From Streptomyces sp. BA2 (GTDB lineage Bacteria; Actinomycetota; Actinomycetes; Streptomycetales; Streptomycetaceae): a stretch of 64,000 bases of DNA. The notes beneath the pieces are model-generated. The model did not search any database. It was not told where the DNA came from and saw only the letters and a program-made list of their open reading frames with translations. The stretch lies in contig NZ_WSRO01000002.1 of the NCBI RefSeq assembly GCF_009769735.1, forward strand, positions 7,427,001 to 7,491,000, written 5' to 3'. The number at the start of each line of letters is the position of its first letter. Within the stretch, counting starts at the first letter, position 1. This document shows positions 27,403 through 35,725 of this stretch, piece after piece. The position numbers were made by a program, and so were the translations under genes.

Positions 27403-28911
27403 AGCCCCGTCGCCGCCCCGCGCCGGCAGCATGGCCACGACCAGGAGCGACATCACGGCGGCGACCCCGGCGCCGACCAGGGACGCCGCCGACATGCCGG
27501 AGACGAATGCGTCCCGCGCGGCGGCGAGCACCGCCTGCCCTTGGCCCGAGGGCAGCGCGGCCGCCGCCGCTTCGGCTCCTGCGAGATGGTCGCGCACGGC
27601 ATCCATGGACCCACCGGCGAGCTGGGGCACCGCCCCGTCGTCGAGCTCACCGCGGTAGACGGTGTTCAGGACGCTGCCCAGTACGGCGATGCCCGCGGCG
27701 GCACCGACCTGTCGGCAGGCGTTGGCAAGCGCCGATCCCGCACCGGCGGTGTCCGGCGGGAGGGAGCTGAGCACGGCGTCGAACGTGGTCGGCAGCGTCA
27801 GGGCGAGCGCCACGCCGGCGATCGCCAACGCGAGAGCGGTCGCCGCGTACGTGCTGTCCGCGGCGAGCCGTCCCAGGAGTATCAGCGCGATCGCCCACAG
27901 CAGCATGCCCACCGCGACGACCCACTTGATGCCGAACCTGCTCACGAGCTTCTCGGCCGCCACCGTGGCGAACAGCACGCCGACGAACATCGGCATCAGC
28001 CGGATCCCGGTGGCCATGGCGTCATGCCCCTGGACCTGCTGGAGGAACTGCGGGACCACGAACAGGATGCCCAGGAGCACGAACATGACCACGCAGACGG
28101 TGGCCGTACCCCACGCGAAGTGAGCGCTGCGGAAGGGGGAGAGGTCGACCAGGGGATGCGGGGCCTGCCGCAGCCACAGAAGCAGCGCGCAGAGGAGCGC
28201 CACACCCGTGAAGATCGCGAGCAGCGCCAGCGGGTCGCCCCATCCCCGGTTCGGTGCCTCGATGATGCCGTAGAGAAGAGCGGAGATCCCCGTCAGGGCC
28301 AGCACCGACCCGACGACGTCGAGAGGCACCCGCGGGCCCCTGGCCTCAGGCACGTACCGCACCACACCGACCAGTGCGAGGGCCAGCACGGGGATGTTGA
28401 TCAGGAAGATCGATCCCCACCAGAACGAGTTCAGCAGACCGCCACCGATCAGCGGGCCGAGCGGCAGCCCCAGCGCGAACGTGGCCGTCGCGAGAGCTGC
28501 CGCCCGCGGCCGCTGGTCCCGCGGGAAGAGCAGAGGCACAAGTGCCAGTGCCTGTGGTGCGATTGCGGCCGCGCCCACGCCCATGACGAGGCGGGCGAGG
28601 ACGAGGCCGCCGGAGGTGTCCGCGAGCACCGCGAGCACAAGACCCGCCGTGAAGAGCAACAAGCCCGCGACCAGGACGCGTTTACGGCCGAGCCTGCCGC
28701 CCAGCACCCCCGACGGCAGGAGCAGGGCGGCGAAGGCCAGCGTGTACGCGTCGGTGAACCACTGCAGTTGGGAGGTCGTCGCCTCCAGCGACGTGGCGAG
28801 GGTCGGCAGGGCCACGGTCAGGATGGTGGTGTCAAGACCGATGACCAAGAGGCCGAGACTCAGCGAGAGTAGACCGAGCCAGCGGTGAGCTGCCTCGTGA
28901 GTGCCAGACAC
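27346..28911 (-). CDS. MFS drug exporter, DHA2 (EmrB/QacA) type
   Basis: This 521-residue transporter has about fourteen transmembrane helices and the DHA2 signatures 'LDTTILTVALPTLA', 'GRLGRKRVLVAG' and 'PLGPLIGG'. I chose GTG 28911 (GGGAG 5-6 nt upstream). It is 37 bp downstream of the MMPL gene and presumably cotranscribed with it, under the divergent TetR. It is likely to export the product of the adjacent cluster. Confidence 0.9.
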   Translation of the reverse strand: MSGTHEAAHRWLGLLSLSLGLLVIGLDTTILTVALPTLATSLEATTSQLQWFTDAYTLAFAALLLPSGVLGGRLGRKRVLVAGLLLFTAGLVLAVLADTSGGLVLARLVMGVGAAAIAPQALALVPLLFPRDQRPRAAALATATFALGLPLGPLIGGGLLNSFWWGSIFLINIPVLALALVGVVRYVPEARGPRVPLDVVGSVLALTGISALLYGIIEAPNRGWGDPLALLAIFTGVALLCALLLWLRQAPHPLVDLSPFRSAHFAWGTATVCVVMFVLLGILFVVPQFLQQVQGHDAMATGIRLMPMFVGVLFATVAAEKLVSRFGIKWVVAVGMLLWAIALILLGRLAADSTYAATALALAIAGVALALTLPTTFDAVLSSLPPDTAGAGSALANACRQVGAAAGIAVLGSVLNTVYRGELDDGAVPQLAGGSMDAVRDHLAGAEAAAAALPSGQGQAVLAAARDAFVSGMSAASLVGAGVAAVMSLLVVAMLPARGGDGASARADPGPDSGAGAQVHQ

Positions 28912-28948
28912 TGGTGCTCCCTGTGTGCGCGGCCGTTGCGGCACGGGC

Positions 28949-31354
28949 TCAATCGGATGAGGAGGCGGAGGTTGTCGACCGTGCTGTGGCCGGGTCGTCC
29001 CGGCCCGCATCGCTGTCTTCCGTGCCGTCGTCAGCCGCGGGACTCGGCCCCTCCGTGAGCTGCACGCGAGGAAGCGCCCGGTCGAGCCACGCGGGAAGCC
29101 ACCAGTTGGCCGTTCCGAGCAGCCGCATCACGGCCGGTACGACCACGACGCGGATCAGCGTGGCGTCGACGAGCACCGCGACAGCCAGGGCGAAGCCCAT
29201 CTGCTTCACTTCGACCACGCTGGTGATCATGAAGGAGGCGAAGACCACCACCATGATGGCGGCTGCCGCCGTGATGACCTTGGCGGTGTGGACGACCCCG
29301 ACGGTGACGGCGCGCGTGTTGTCCTTGGTGCGGTCCCACTCCTCCTTCATCCGGGAGATGAGGAACACCTCGTAGTCCATGGAGAGGCCGAAGAGGACGA
29401 CGAAGGTCAGGATCGGCAGATAGGCCTGGATGAAGCCGCGGCTGGTGAAGTCCAACAGGGCCTCGCCCGCGCCGTCCTGGAAGACCCAGGTCAGCAGGCC
29501 GAACGCGGCGCCCACGGAGAGAAGGTTCATCACGATCGCGCTGAGCGCCAGGACCAGGCTGCGGAAGGCGAGCAGGAGCAGCAGGAAGGACATCCCGAGG
29601 ATGGCCGTCAGGACCCACGGCGTTCCCCTGTTGATCTCCGCGCCGACATCGATGGTCTGCGCGGTCAGACCTCCGGTGTCGACCACGATGCCGCTCTCCG
29701 GTCCGGCCGCCCGGGGAGCCGCGGTGTCGCGGATCCAGTGGACGAGGTCGATGGTCGCGTCGGAGTCCGGGGCGCTCTTGGAGAACACCGTCAGGATCGT
29801 GGCGTCGCCCGATGAGCTGACGATGCGGTCGAGTTCGCCCTTGTCGTCGGCGAGCGCGGTGCGCAGGGCCTCCTGATCCGTGGCGCCGGTCTGTTCCTTC
29901 AGCGCGTCCGTCAGTGAAAGGACGCCGTCGACTTGCTTGTTGTCCTTGACGAGCGTGCTGAGCCGGTCGATGGACTTCAGCCCCGCGTTGTCCAGCCGGC
30001 CGTCGGGACTGGTCACGACGACCTGTACGGGGGTGGCCGTCCCCGGGGCGAACTTCTTCGCGACGAGGTTGTAGCCCGCGCCGGCCGGGGCGTCGGCGAC
30101 GGCGCTCGCGCCCACGTCGAACCCGAGCTTCAGCCCGAACACGGGAGCTGCCGCGAGCAGCAGTACCAGCGTGGCCGCGCCTCCGACGAGCACGGGACGG
30201 CGCAACACCAAGCGTGTCCAGCGTGCCCAGACCGAGTGCTCGGGGTCCGGGTGCTGCACGGCACGTCGAAGTCCTGGTACGGCGAACCGGTTGATCCTGG
30301 TGCCCAGGAGGGCCAGCACGGCGGGCAGCAGCGTCATCGCCACCGCGAGCATGACGGCCACCGCCACCATGACGCCCAGCGCCATCGACCGGAAGACGGG
30401 TGCGCGGACGAGAAGGAGCCCGGCCACCGACACCAGGACCGTGAACCCCGAGAACAGCACGGCCTTGCCCGCGGTCGCCATGGTGGCACCGACGACTTCG
30501 GGGATCGACCGGCCGCGGCGGCTGCCGAGCTCTTCACGCTGCCGGGTGACCATGAACAGGCAGTAGTCGATGCCCAGGGCGAGACCGAGCATGGTGACCA
30601 CGGCCTGGACGAAGGTGTCGAAGGTCGTGAGGTAGCTGAGAGCCCCGAGAGCGCCGAAGGACGTCATGAGCGCGAACACACCAAGGATCAGCGGCAGTCC
30701 AGCGGCGACGAGCGTGCCGAAGGCGATGAGCAGGACGATCAGTGCGATCGGCAGGCCGATCGATTCCGCCCGCGCGAGGTCCTTGTCCTCCTGCTCGACC
30801 ACCGCCGCGTTGAGCGCGCTCGACCCGGTCAGCATGACCTCGATGTCGCCGCGCGCGGTGCCGTCGAGCGCCTCCTGGAGCTTGGGCGCGACTTCCTGAC
30901 GGTCACGTTCGTCGCCGGTGAGACCCGCCAGCACGAGCGCTGTCCGGCCGTCGTCGGAGAACTGGGCTTCTCCGTCCGGGGCGTACGGGTCTTCGACGCT
31001 GGCCACGCCGTCCTGGTCCCGCAGTTCGGAGATGCCGCGCTCGACGGCCTCGCGGAACGCCGGGTCCTTCACCGAGCGTGTCGCCGAGTCGAAGACCACG
31101 ACGACGTCCTCGGTGATCGCGCTGTCGAACCGCTCCTTCATGAGCTTCTCCGCGCGGGCGGACTCGGAGCCCGTGATGCTCAGCGAGGAGCCGGTCAGGC
31201 TGTCGGTGAACCGCGGGACGAGCAGCCCGGCCCCCACCAGCACGACCAGCCAGACGGCCACCACTCGCCAGGCATGTGTGGCACTCCAGACGCCGAGCCT
31301 GTGCAGCAGGGGCGGGGCCGGACGTGCCTCGTCCGGAGCTTTCTGGGGGTTCAC
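28949..31354 (-). CDS. MMPL/RND-superfamily lipid exporter
   Basis: This 801-residue membrane protein has the duplicated architecture of MMPL transporters: a helix at 30-48, a large extracytoplasmic loop, a helix block, a second loop at about 430-570 and a second block. The proton-relay motifs appear as 'LGIDYCLFMVTRQREE' and 'GLSMDYEVFLISRMKEEW'. MMPL proteins export lipids and lipid-like polyketides, consistent with a FAAL-primed acyl product. Its start faces the TetR gene across a 158-bp gap containing strong palindromes. Confidence 0.92.
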   Translation of the reverse strand: MNPQKAPDEARPAPPLLHRLGVWSATHAWRVVAVWLVVLVGAGLLVPRFTDSLTGSSLSITGSESARAEKLMKERFDSAITEDVVVVFDSATRSVKDPAFREAVERGISELRDQDGVASVEDPYAPDGEAQFSDDGRTALVLAGLTGDERDRQEVAPKLQEALDGTARGDIEVMLTGSSALNAAVVEQEDKDLARAESIGLPIALIVLLIAFGTLVAAGLPLILGVFALMTSFGALGALSYLTTFDTFVQAVVTMLGLALGIDYCLFMVTRQREELGSRRGRSIPEVVGATMATAGKAVLFSGFTVLVSVAGLLLVRAPVFRSMALGVMVAVAVMLAVAMTLLPAVLALLGTRINRFAVPGLRRAVQHPDPEHSVWARWTRLVLRRPVLVGGAATLVLLLAAAPVFGLKLGFDVGASAVADAPAGAGYNLVAKKFAPGTATPVQVVVTSPDGRLDNAGLKSIDRLSTLVKDNKQVDGVLSLTDALKEQTGATDQEALRTALADDKGELDRIVSSSGDATILTVFSKSAPDSDATIDLVHWIRDTAAPRAAGPESGIVVDTGGLTAQTIDVGAEINRGTPWVLTAILGMSFLLLLLAFRSLVLALSAIVMNLLSVGAAFGLLTWVFQDGAGEALLDFTSRGFIQAYLPILTFVVLFGLSMDYEVFLISRMKEEWDRTKDNTRAVTVGVVHTAKVITAAAAIMVVVFASFMITSVVEVKQMGFALAVAVLVDATLIRVVVVPAVMRLLGTANWWLPAWLDRALPRVQLTEGPSPAADDGTEDSDAGRDDPATARSTTSASSSD

Positions 31355-31372
31355 CGCGACTCCTCAAAGAAC

Positions 31373-31434
31373 TCGACTGACCAGTCGGTCGAGCCTCACC
31401 ATAGCGCTAGACCGACTGGCCGGTCTAGCGCTAT
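31373..31434. promoter_or_regulatory. two TetR-type operator palindromes
   Basis: Arms ATAGCGCTAGACCG (31401-31414) and CGGTCTAGCGCTAT (31421-31434) form a perfect 14-bp inverted repeat with a 6-bp spacer. A second, related site at 31375-31390 (GACTGACCAGTCGGTC) matches the inner part of the first (GACCGACTGGCCGGTC) in inverted orientation at 14 of 16 positions. Both lie between the divergent MMPL and tetR starts. Confidence 0.8.
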
Positions 31435-31512
31435 CTTGTTGGTGATGAAAACAGTGCTCGATTCCAGAAACGGCGGGCACGGAATGACGGAACGACGGGG
31501 AAAGAGGGCGAA

Positions 31513-32130
31513 ATGGCGGACGAGGAGCGCAGCGCGGCACGGAGGCGCCAGATCTTCCAGGCGGCGGCCACGGTCTTCGCCCGGCAGGGCTATCACGGTG
31601 CTCGCATGGACGACATCGTCAAGGAATCAGGGCTGAGCAAAGGCGCTCTGTACTGGTACTTCAAGAACAAGGAAGAGCTGGCGACCGGGCTCGTCCACCA
31701 GATGCTGTCGGCCGAGAAGCGCGGCATGGACGCATTGATGGCCGCCCCCGGGCCGGCCTCCGAGCGCCTGGAAGAACTGGTCCGCGGGTTCGCGAGGGAA
31801 CTCACGAAAGACCCGGAAAAGGGCCCGCTGGCACTGGAGTTGCTCTCGCTCGCCCAGAACATCCCTGATATCAGGGCCTGTTACAGCCTGCACCACGAGC
31901 AGTACACGGAATACATGCGCACACTTCTCCTCGAAGTGTGCGAGGCGACTCCCGAGGCGTCTGACGAAGCCGCCCGACGAGCCGAGGCCGCGGCCCTCGC
32001 CCTGGCGTCCGCCGTCGACGGTCTCGCCCTGCGCTGGACGCTGGCGCGCACGGCCTTCGACCTGGAGGAAAAGCTCTGGGAGGTCGTCCAGGTCATCGTC
32101 CGAGGCCTGCTGAGTCCGTCGGCGGCCTAG
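31513..32130 (+). CDS. TetR-family transcriptional repressor
   Basis: This 205-residue regulator has an N-terminal HTH (residues 7-60): 'RRRQIFQAAATVFARQGYHG', 'MDDIVKESGLSKGALYWYF' and 'NKEELATGLV'. The rest is the helical ligand-binding and dimerisation domain. AAAGAGGGCG precedes ATG 31513. It is divergent from the MMPL-MFS operon and almost certainly represses it, and itself, through the palindromes at 31373-31434, with the exported compound as the natural inducer candidate. Confidence 0.92.
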   Translation: MADEERSAARRRQIFQAAATVFARQGYHGARMDDIVKESGLSKGALYWYFKNKEELATGLVHQMLSAEKRGMDALMAAPGPASERLEELVRGFARELTKDPEKGPLALELLSLAQNIPDIRACYSLHHEQYTEYMRTLLLEVCEATPEASDEAARRAEAAALALASAVDGLALRWTLARTAFDLEEKLWEVVQVIVRGLLSPSAA

Positions 32131-32156
32131 TCGGTCGTCTGGCGGCTGGATATTTC

Positions 32157-32186
32157 CCCAGGTACTTCCCAGGTGTTTCCCCAGGT
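32157..32186 (+). promoter_or_regulatory. triple CCCAGGT direct repeat upstream of the CDF gene
   Basis: CCCAGGT occurs at 32157-32163, 32168-32174 and 32180-32186, about one helical turn apart, in the 161-bp gap upstream of the cation exporter. The phasing suggests a protein-binding array. No regulator is identified. Confidence 0.35.
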
Positions 32187-32291
32187 CAGAGCGCTCCTAA
32201 CGGACATGACAACGGTCACCGGTGCAGCCTTTGTCGATCCCTCGCCTCATGCGGTTCACTGCGGGCCAAGGCGTCTGTCGCGAGGGGGGAA

Positions 32292-33305
32292 GTGCGCACC
32301 ATGCGTGACCACAAGGATGAGCACGGCGCGGGCGGGCACGCGGGGCACTCGCACGGCGTATCGGCGGACGCGGACCGGCGGTGGCTGGGGATCGCGCTCG
32401 CACTGCTCGCCACCTTCATGGCGGCCGAGGTCGTCGTCGGCATCATGGCGCAATCCCTGGCCCTGATCTCCGACGCGGCGCACATGCTCACGGACGCCGC
32501 CTCGATCGTCCTCGCCCTGATCGCGATGCGCCTGGCCGCGCGCCCGGCCCGCGGCGGCTTCACCTACGGCCTCAAGCGCGCCGAGATCCTCTCCGCCCAG
32601 GCCAACGGCCTTACGTTGCTGCTGCTCGGTGCCTGGCTGGCGTACGAGGCGGTGCGCCGGCTGATCGACCCGCCCGATGTCGAGGGCGGACTGATGCTCG
32701 TCACGGCCCTCGCCGGAATCGTCGTGAACGTGGCCGCCGCCTGGTGCATCTCCAGGGCCAACCGCTCCTCGCTCAACGTCGAGGGCGCCTACCAGCACAT
32801 ACTCAACGACCTGTTCGCCTTCATCGGCACCGCCGTCGCCGCCCTGGTCGTCGTCCTTACGGGCTACTCCCGCGCCGACGCGATCGCCACACTCGTCGTG
32901 GTCGCCCTCATGGTGAAGGCCGGGTACGGGCTCATACGTGAGTCGGGCCGCATTCTTCTGGAAGCCGCCCCCGCCGACGTGGACCCCGACTCCCTGGGCG
33001 ACAAACTCGTCGCCCAGCCGAGCGTCGTCGAGGTGCACGATCTGCACATCTGGCAGATCACGTCCGGCCAGGCCGCGTTGTCCGCGCACGTCCTGGTCGA
33101 ACCGGGCGGTGACTGCCACGCCGTCCGCCGTGATCTCGAGGAACTGCTGCGTCACGACTACGGCATCACCCACACCACGGTCCAGGTCGACCACTTGGCG
33201 GAGAAGGTGCTGCAGGTGGCCCGGCACGGGGAAGCGGCGGACGGCTCCTCGCACTGCCAGGAGCCGCATGGCCCGGTGCACCGCGAGGAGCCGCACGAGC
33301 ACTGA
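32292..33305 (+). CDS. CDF-family divalent metal cation exporter (CzcD/ZitB-like)
   Basis: This 337-residue cation diffusion facilitator begins with a His-rich stretch (HKDEHGAGGHAGHSHG). It has six helices and the metal-site motifs 'ALISDAAHMLTDA' and 'YQHILNDLFAF' (HxxxD), then a cytoplasmic domain with 'VEVHDLHIWQITSG' and a His-rich tail. It would export Zn2+ or a similar ion using the proton gradient. GTG 32292 and ATG 32301 share one GAGGGGGG; the choice changes three residues. Confidence 0.92.
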   Translation: MRTMRDHKDEHGAGGHAGHSHGVSADADRRWLGIALALLATFMAAEVVVGIMAQSLALISDAAHMLTDAASIVLALIAMRLAARPARGGFTYGLKRAEILSAQANGLTLLLLGAWLAYEAVRRLIDPPDVEGGLMLVTALAGIVVNVAAAWCISRANRSSLNVEGAYQHILNDLFAFIGTAVAALVVVLTGYSRADAIATLVVVALMVKAGYGLIRESGRILLEAAPADVDPDSLGDKLVAQPSVVEVHDLHIWQITSGQAALSAHVLVEPGGDCHAVRRDLEELLRHDYGITHTTVQVDHLAEKVLQVARHGEAADGSSHCQEPHGPVHREEPHEH

Positions 33306-33462
33306 ACGGTAGGCGCCTTCTGCGGCGCAGCCACCCGCGGGAGTTGTGAAGAGTTCGCGCATGATTCTGGGGATTCGGTCACGGGAGCGGAAAGATCGGA
33401 GGCTCACTCGGCGCTTGCGAACAGGCCGGGCGCCGACCCATGCGATAGGAGACCGGACAACG

Positions 33463-34386
33463 ATGTTCACTCTTGTACGGAGCAGAGCGCGGACGGCGGT
33501 GCTCGCGCTCTCGGCCGTCGCGGCCCTCGCCTTCGGCACGACCGCCGCGACCGGCGCGGCGGCGGCCCCCGCTCCCGCTCCCGCGAAACAGGGACCGACC
33601 TCGGTGGCGTACGTCGAGGTGAATAACAACAGCATGCTCAACGTCGGCAAGTACACGCTCGCCAACGGCGGCGGCAACGCCTTCGACGTCGCCGTGATCT
33701 TCGCGGCGAACATCAACTACGACACGGGCAAGAAGAAGGCGTATCTGCACTTCAACGAGAACGTGCAACGCGTCCTCGACAACGCCGCCACGCAGATACG
33801 GCCGTTGCAGCGGCAGGGCATCAAGGTCGTCCTCTCGGTGCTCGGCAACCACCAGGGCGCGGGGTTCGCCAACTTCCCGTCCCAGCAAGCGGCTTCGGCG
33901 TTCGCGAAGCAGCTGTCGGACACCGTGACCAAGTACGGTCTCGACGGGATCGACTTCGACGACGAGTACGCCGAGTACGGCAAGAACGGCACCGGCCAGC
34001 CCAACGCCGGCTCGTTCGTGCACCTGGTGACGGCGCTGCGCGCGAACATGCCGGACAAGATCATCAGCCTCTACAACATCGGCCCGGCCGCGTCGCGCCT
34101 CTCCTACGGCGGCGTCGACATCTCGTCGAAGTTCGACTACGCCTGGAACCCGTACTACGGCACCTGGCAGGTCCCCCGCATCGCACTGCCCAAGTCGAAG
34201 CTGTCGCCGGCGGCCGTCGAGATCGGCCGGACCTCGCAGAGCACGGCCGCCGACCTAGCCCGCCGCACCGTCAGCGAGGGGTACGGCGTCTATCTGACGT
34301 ACAACCTCGACGGCACCGATCGCAGCGCCGATGTCTCGGCGTTCACCAGGGAGTTGTACGGCAGTGACGCCGTCTACACACCGTAG
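33463..34386 (+). CDS. endo-beta-N-acetylglucosaminidase H (GH18)
   Basis: This is a 307-residue secreted glycosidase. A signal peptide (residues 1-35, RSRARTAVLALSAVAALAFG, cleavage near GAAAAPAPA) precedes a GH18 barrel with the catalytic 'YGLDGIDFDDEYAEYG', in which Glu168 is the acid and Asp166 stabilises the intermediate. Later segments such as 'YNIGPAASRLSYGGVD' and 'FDYAWNPYYGTWQVP' closely match the recalled Streptomyces plicatus Endo H. The enzyme cleaves the chitobiose core of high-mannose N-glycans outside the cell. I chose ATG 33463, which has AGGAGA upstream. The gene is monocistronic and followed by a terminator-like hairpin. Confidence 0.95.
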   Translation: MFTLVRSRARTAVLALSAVAALAFGTTAATGAAAAPAPAPAKQGPTSVAYVEVNNNSMLNVGKYTLANGGGNAFDVAVIFAANINYDTGKKKAYLHFNENVQRVLDNAATQIRPLQRQGIKVVLSVLGNHQGAGFANFPSQQAASAFAKQLSDTVTKYGLDGIDFDDEYAEYGKNGTGQPNAGSFVHLVTALRANMPDKIISLYNIGPAASRLSYGGVDISSKFDYAWNPYYGTWQVPRIALPKSKLSPAAVEIGRTSQSTAADLARRTVSEGYGVYLTYNLDGTDRSADVSAFTRELYGSDAVYTP

Positions 34387-34459
34387 GGCGACCGCACTCT
34401 CCCCCGCGTGGTGCTCACTTGGGGCTTGCCTCATCCCGTAGGGCCGCGACCCGCGCAGG

Positions 34460-34491
34460 CCGCGCCTTCGACAACGATGTCGGGGGCGCGG
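34460..34491 (+). terminator. terminator-like hairpin after endoH
   Basis: CCGCGCCTTCGAC (34460-34472) pairs with GTCGGGGGCGCGG (34479-34491) around a 6-nt loop, 13 pairs including two G-U, 74 bp after the endoglycosidase stop. There is no clear U-run. Confidence 0.55.
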
Positions 34492-34681
34492 TGTCCGGGC
34501 GTCGACCTGTTGGAACGGCCCCGCGGCCGCCTCGCCGCCGGCCCACGCCTACGCCGCACATTCGTTGAACCCCTGTTTATCGATTCTTGATCGCAGCTAC
34601 CTACGATCGTCGGGCCGATCCCGTGCCGAACGAACACTGGTGCGCTGTAGAGCGAGAGCCGTACTCACCTGGGGGAACGAC

Positions 34682-35707
34682 ATGCTCCGCATTCACTTCA
34701 CCGACGTGGATCTGGCGAGGACCAGGCTCGCCTCCGCTCCTGATCCGCTCTCCGAGATAGCCGCGACTCTGCACCGGTTCCAGTCCCGCAGGGGCAGGTG
34801 GGCCTTCGCCGGGTGGCACCGCGCGGCACGGCAGCGGCTTCGGGAGAAGGAACTGGAGCGCGTACTGCGGAGTGTTCTGCTGCCCTTGTATCCAAGGGCC
34901 GCGTACTATCCGGATTTTCTCACCCCGGTCGGTGCGGTGGACGGACTGGACGCGGGTCTTGAGTCAATTCTGGCTACGCCTGCGCGACGGGTCATCACGG
35001 AGATGAACATCCTCGACCGGACCGTCGGAGCACCTGCCTGGGCCGGGCAACTGGCCGGACTGGAAGCGCGCAAGGAGTTCGTGGGGGTGCTGCGCGCCTA
35101 CTACGAGGCCGTCGTCGCCCCCCACAAGGAGCAGGTCCAGGCGCGCATCGAGGCCGAGAGGGCGGCATGCTGCCGAGGGCTCCTCGACGGCGGAGTGGAG
35201 GGCATGCTCGCGGGACTCGGGCCCATGCTGCACTGGCGCCCTCCCGTCCTGGAGGTCGCTTACCCCAGACAGGCGGACGACCGGGACCTGCACCTCAACG
35301 GCCGTGGGCTCACGCTCGTCCCTTCGTACTTCAACTGGGGCGAGCCGGTCGCCTTCGCCGACCCGGGGCTGCCGCCCGTGCTCTGGTACTCGCTGCTCCA
35401 CGAGCCCGAGGCCCGCCCCGTGCCTGGCAGCGCCCCCGAGCGGTCCCTGACCAACGTCCTCGGACGTGCCCGAGCGGTCGCCCTGCGCGCCGCGTCCGCC
35501 GGCGCCACGACCGGCGAGATCGCCCGCGCTGCCGGAGTTTCGGCCTCCGCCGCCAGCAGACACGCCACCGCGCTGCGCGACGCGGGACTCATCACCACCG
35601 TTCGGAACGGCCCGGCCGTGCTGCACACCCTCACACCCACGGGCGCATCCCTGCTGCGCGCCGCCGTGCGCAAGGCCGAGGACGACGTCACGGGAACCCT
35701 CGTCTGA
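34682..35707 (+). CDS. winged-helix (ArsR-like) transcriptional regulator
   Basis: This 341-residue protein starts at ATG 34682, 7 nt after GGGGGA. Residues 1-230 are a family-specific N-terminal region (LRIHFTDVDLARTRLASAPD). The C-terminal 90 residues form a winged HTH: 'ASAGATTGEIARAAGVSASA', 'SRHATALRDAGLITTVRNG' and 'VLHTLTPTG'. Streptomyces carry many such regulators of unknown ligand. It is convergent with the MFS gene that follows and may be unrelated to it. Confidence 0.82.
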   Translation: MLRIHFTDVDLARTRLASAPDPLSEIAATLHRFQSRRGRWAFAGWHRAARQRLREKELERVLRSVLLPLYPRAAYYPDFLTPVGAVDGLDAGLESILATPARRVITEMNILDRTVGAPAWAGQLAGLEARKEFVGVLRAYYEAVVAPHKEQVQARIEAERAACCRGLLDGGVEGMLAGLGPMLHWRPPVLEVAYPRQADDRDLHLNGRGLTLVPSYFNWGEPVAFADPGLPPVLWYSLLHEPEARPVPGSAPERSLTNVLGRARAVALRAASAGATTGEIARAAGVSASAASRHATALRDAGLITTVRNGPAVLHTLTPTGASLLRAAVRKAEDDVTGTLV

Positions 35708-35725
35708 GCCCGGTACCGTCGACCG

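Noticed and set aside
34387..34681. A small plus-strand gene between endoH and the HTH regulator
   Set aside because: The short frame at 34408 overlaps the terminator hairpin and has no start site. The region is better explained as terminator plus promoter.
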